NCBI RefSeq assembly: GCF_001590865.1
Contig: NZ_BBUY01000013.1
Coordinates: forward strand, 77,256-141,255
Direction of reading: 5' to 3'
DNA from: Streptomyces sp. NBRC 110611
GTDB lineage: Bacteria > Actinomycetota > Actinomycetes > Streptomycetales > Streptomycetaceae
DNA: 64,000 nt
The position numbers and the translations under genes are program-made. Positions 61,324 through 64,000 of this stretch are shown piece by piece. A model generated the notes under the pieces. That model did no database searches. It saw only the letters and a program-made list of their open reading frames with translations, and was not told the DNA's origin. The stretch's first letter is position 1. Every line of letters starts with the position of its first letter.

Positions 61324-63545
61324 GCGGCCTGGCGGGCCCGGCCGGCCCGCAACACATCGAAGACGCCCGGCACTTGGCGCATGGCGCGCATCAGGGACGG
61401 CAGCGCGGCGGCGTTCGGCAGGTGGAGCGTGTACGTATGGCGCACGCGCTGTTCGTGCGGGGGTTCGACGGCGGCCGAGACCACCGCCGCCCCCTGGGAG
61501 GCGATCGCCTCGGTGAGGTCGGCCAGGAGGTGCGGCCGGCTGAAAGCCTCGGCGAGGAGCGTGACCCGGCAGCCGTGGCCGCCCTGCCCGGCGCCGCGCC
61601 AGCGCACACCGACGGGCTGCCGCCCGGTGGCCGCCATACGGGCCACGACCGGGCACAGGGCGCGGTGCACGGTGACCGCGCCGCCCCGTACGGCGAAACC
61701 GGTGACGGCATCGGGCGGCACCGGTGTACAGCAGCCGGCCAGCCGGACCGTGGCGCCGGGCAGATCGGCCACCGCCAGGACCGAGCCCGGGGTGACGGGC
61801 CCCGGGCCGGAGCGGTCCGGGGGCACGGTGGGCCGCCCGGCCGGGGGCGCCGCGGCGGGCATCTCGCCGGCGGCCGGGCGGCCACCGGGCTCGCGCGGGC
61901 CGGCCAGCCACCGGGCGATGGCGAGCCGGGCGGCGGGGGTACGGGCGTGGCCGAGCCATTCGGGCGAGGGGCCGGCCGCGGAGTCCGGGGCCATCAGCAG
62001 CTGGAGGCTGTCACCGTCCTGCAGGACGGTGGCGAGGGTGGCGAGCCGCCCGTTCACCCGCGCCCCGATGCAGCAGTGCGCCGCCTCGCCGTACCGCTCG
62101 TACGCCGCGTCCACACAACTCGCCCCGGCCGGCAGGTCGATGGCGCCCCCCGGAGCCCCGGCCGCACCCTCGGAACCACCCGGACCGGCCGGACCGCCCG
62201 AGGCGCCCGGACCGCTCGACGCCGCGCCGGCGCAGAAGACGGTGATCTCCCGGTCCTGGGCGAGGTCGTCGCGCAGCGAGGTCCAGAACGTGTCCGGATC
62301 GGGGGTGGTGCGCTGCCACTCCAGCAGCCGGGAGAGCCACCCGGGGCGGGTCGGGTCGGCCCGCTCCCCCTCGGGGGCGTCCGCACCGTCCGTGGGGGCG
62401 TACGGGTTGCCCAGCGCGATCACCCCCGCCTCGGCGACCCGGTGCATCTGGTGCGTACGGATCAGGGTCTCGGCGATCTCCCCGGACGGGCCGGCGATGG
62501 CGGTGTGCAGCGACTGGTAGAGGTTGTACTTGGGCGACGCGATGAAGTCCTTGAACTCCGAGACGACCGGGGTGAAGCAGGTGTGCAGCTCTCCGAGGAC
62601 GCCGTAGCAGTCGGCGTCCTCGGACACCAGCACCAGCAGCCGCCCCAGATCCGCGCCGGTCAGCTCGCGGCGGGCCAGCCGCACGCGGTGCACGGAGACC
62701 AGGTGCCGGGGCCGGACGAGGACTTCGGCGCCGATCCCGGCTTCGTCCAGAACCGTACGCATCCGCCCGGCGAGGGCGGCGAGCGGATCGGTCCGGGTGG
62801 CGTACTCCAGGACCAGGGAGCGGGTGGTGGCGTACTCCTCGGGGTGCAGGACCGCGAAGACCAGGTCCTCCAGCTCGGCCTTGAGCGCCTGGACACCGAG
62901 GCGTTCGGCGAGCGGGATGAGCACATCGCGGGTCACCTTGGCGATCCGGGCCTGCTTCTCGGGCCGCATCACACCGAGGGTACGCATATTGTGCAGCCGG
63001 TCCGCGAGCTTGATCGACATCACCCGGACGTCGTTGCCGGTCGCCACCAGCATCTTGCGGAAGGTCTCCGGCTCGGCGGCGGCGCCGTAGTCGACCTTCT
63101 CGAGCTTGGTGACCCCGTCGACCAGATAGCACACCTCGGCGCCGAACCGCTCCCTCACCTGATGGAGGGTCACTTCGGTGTCCTCGACGGTGTCGTGGAG
63201 CAGCGAGGCGGTCAAGGTCGTGGTCTCCGCACCCAGTTGGGCGAGGATCAGGGTCACCGCCAGAGGGTGCGTGATGTACGGTTCGCCGCTCTTGCGCAGT
63301 TGGCCGCGGTGGGAGGACTCGGCGAGCCGGTAGGCCTTGGCGAGGGTGCCCAGGTCGGCATCGGGGTGATGTCCGCGATGCACCTTGGCGACATGTTCGA
63401 GCGCGTGCGGGAGGCCGTCGCGCGGGGCCGTGCCGAGGAGGGCGGCCCGGCCGATGCGGCGCAGCCCTCTGAGTTCCAGTCGGCGGCGGCCGCGCCTACG
63501 GCCCGCTGCTCCAGGGTTACCAGGGTTAGTGGCCTCTGCGCTCAT
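61308..63545 (-). CDS. rshA: RelA/SpoT family protein, probable (p)ppGpp hydrolase with degenerate synthetase domain
   Basis: 745 residues. The N-terminal HD hydrolase domain is intact (ITHPLAVTLIL, LLHDTVEDT, KLADRLHNMRTL). The synthetase domain is recognisable (FKDFIASPKYNLYQSLHTA, HQMHRVAEAGV), but the canonical GRPKHxxSIxRK is VRPRHLVSVHRVR and the ExQIRT motif is ETLIRT. Ala/Gly/Pro-rich insertions surround the TGS region and the C terminus ends in an ACT-like domain (CRVTLLAEAFSRPHLLADL). Start ATG at 63545 has GGAGG 5 nt upstream. I use rshA because this is the second Streptomyces RelA/SpoT homologue; the gene name is inferred from context. Confidence 0.88.
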   Translation of the reverse strand: MSAEATNPGNPGAAGRRRGRRRLELRGLRRIGRAALLGTAPRDGLPHALEHVAKVHRGHHPDADLGTLAKAYRLAESSHRGQLRKSGEPYITHPLAVTLILAQLGAETTTLTASLLHDTVEDTEVTLHQVRERFGAEVCYLVDGVTKLEKVDYGAAAEPETFRKMLVATGNDVRVMSIKLADRLHNMRTLGVMRPEKQARIAKVTRDVLIPLAERLGVQALKAELEDLVFAVLHPEEYATTRSLVLEYATRTDPLAALAGRMRTVLDEAGIGAEVLVRPRHLVSVHRVRLARRELTGADLGRLLVLVSEDADCYGVLGELHTCFTPVVSEFKDFIASPKYNLYQSLHTAIAGPSGEIAETLIRTHQMHRVAEAGVIALGNPYAPTDGADAPEGERADPTRPGWLSRLLEWQRTTPDPDTFWTSLRDDLAQDREITVFCAGAASSGPGASGGPAGPGGSEGAAGAPGGAIDLPAGASCVDAAYERYGEAAHCCIGARVNGRLATLATVLQDGDSLQLLMAPDSAAGPSPEWLGHARTPAARLAIARWLAGPREPGGRPAAGEMPAAAPPAGRPTVPPDRSGPGPVTPGSVLAVADLPGATVRLAGCCTPVPPDAVTGFAVRGGAVTVHRALCPVVARMAATGRQPVGVRWRGAGQGGHGCRVTLLAEAFSRPHLLADLTEAIASQGAAVVSAAVEPPHEQRVRHTYTLHLPNAAALPSLMRAMRQVPGVFDVLRAGRARQAAMTGP

Positions 63546-63824
63546 GGGCACCTCCGGCAGCGTCGACCGGCGGCGGGACGCGGCGGTGTCGGACGCCCGG
63601 GCCGGTGCTTGATGCTATCGAGCCCATCACGCTGCGCTGTACGCCTCTCGCTCAGAGTGATACGGACCACCCGTTCGAGCGAACCTTTTGGCCGGAACCG
63701 TTTCCCCCGCGGGTGGCACAACCGGAATCCCCGGCCCCGTCAGGCGTGCGTTCCGCGTCCCGTCGGGCGCGGTTCCGCTCGCCTCGGCGCCCCGGGGAGT
63801 CCGTCCCGCGCGTCCCGCCCCTCC

Positions 63825-64000
63825 TCAGGCGAGCGCGGCGGCCAGCCAGGCGGGGTCGAAGGTGCCCTCGGCGACGATCTCGGCCGGCCCGGTCATCTCG
63901 ACCGTGCCGTCGGGCAGCTCGGTGATCGAGAGGCGGCCGCCGAGCACATCGACCGTGTACGTCACGGGAGTGCCGGTCTCCGCCGGGTCCACACCGTCCC
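63825..64000 (-). CDS. dapF: Diaminopimelate epimerase, C-terminal end (cut by the window edge)
   Basis: The last 57 codons and the stop (TGA at 63825-63827) are inside the window. The C-terminal strand and loop GGRLSITELPDGTVEMTGPA followed by EIVAEGTFD is the typical end of DapF, which interconverts L,L- and meso-diaminopimelate for peptidoglycan and lysine synthesis. The catalytic cysteines lie outside the window. Its position beside hflX, relA-like and M1 genes fits the usual Streptomyces order. Confidence 0.85.
   Translation of the reverse strand, partial: DGVDPAETGTPVTYTVDVLGGRLSITELPDGTVEMTGPAEIVAEGTFDPAWLAAALA

Noticed and set aside
63673..63684. Palindrome GTTCGAGCGAAC upstream of the RelA/SpoT gene
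   Set aside because: Arms are in reverse order to LexA boxes with only 2 bp between. It could be chance in this context.
1..64000. CRISPR arrays, tRNA genes, transposases and integrases
   Set aside because: No spaced identical repeats, no tRNA-like cloverleaf and no transposase or integrase motifs were recognised. Simple tandem repeats are listed separately.

Overview
The window is a chromosomal segment of a Streptomyces-type actinomycete. GC content is very high, GTG and TTG starts are common, TTA codons are rare, and the core genes hrdB, parC, parE, nrdR, nrdJ, lexA, hflX and an rshA-like RelA/SpoT gene occur in the arrangement I associate with the core of Streptomyces chromosomes. No insertion sequence, prophage, tRNA, rRNA or CRISPR array was recognised.

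Layout. 0.2-7.9 kb: a GntR regulator, a secreted M23 peptidase behind a c-di-AMP riboswitch, a two-subunit M16 peptidase operon, and parC. 7.9-13 kb: a histidine-rich CobW-type metallochaperone GTPase, a divergent pair of citrate synthase-like genes (one fused to a helix-turn-helix) sharing an operator-like promoter, and a thioredoxin-like ferredoxin gene whose start abuts an iron box. 13-21.5 kb: parE, a zinc-ribbon miniprotein, a secreted trypsin, hrdB, a second GntR regulator and an NrtR-like Nudix regulator. 21.5-27.7 kb: a glycogen debranching-like protein, a DUF4192 protein and a RecQ helicase fused to a phosphoribosyltransferase-like domain, with an inverted pair of perfect DnaA boxes between the last two. 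27.7-33.4 kb: an accessory cassette of a membrane protein, a small Cys-motif protein and a divergent 1458-residue helical-repeat/CHAT caspase-like protease containing two TTA codons. This is the best candidate for an incompletely described biological system, probably a conflict or programmed-death system. 33.7-43.2 kb: two unknown proteins, rnhB, an ADP-ribosylglycohydrolase, an ABC-F/TetR resistance-type pair with two identical operators, a YdbC-like protein, a TerD protein and a frameshifted MFS transporter. 43-50 kb: the nrdR-nrdJ operon with paired NrdR boxes, lexA with its SOS box, and a DinG-type helicase. 50-56.2 kb: a four-gene NRPS-independent siderophore (NIS) cluster. 56.5-64 kb: a lipoprotein-like serine protease, hflX, an M1 aminopeptidase, the RelA/SpoT homologue and the 3' end of dapF.

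How the genes fit together. The core genes supply transcription (HrdB), chromosome decatenation (ParC/ParE), dNTP supply and its control (NrdJ/NrdR), the DNA-damage response (LexA, DinG, RecQ, RNase HII) and the stringent response. Iron appears twice, in the iron-boxed ferredoxin-like gene and in the NIS operon, which has no visible iron box. Two genes, the CHAT gene and the broken MFS gene, carry TTA codons and are therefore expected to depend on the bldA tRNA.
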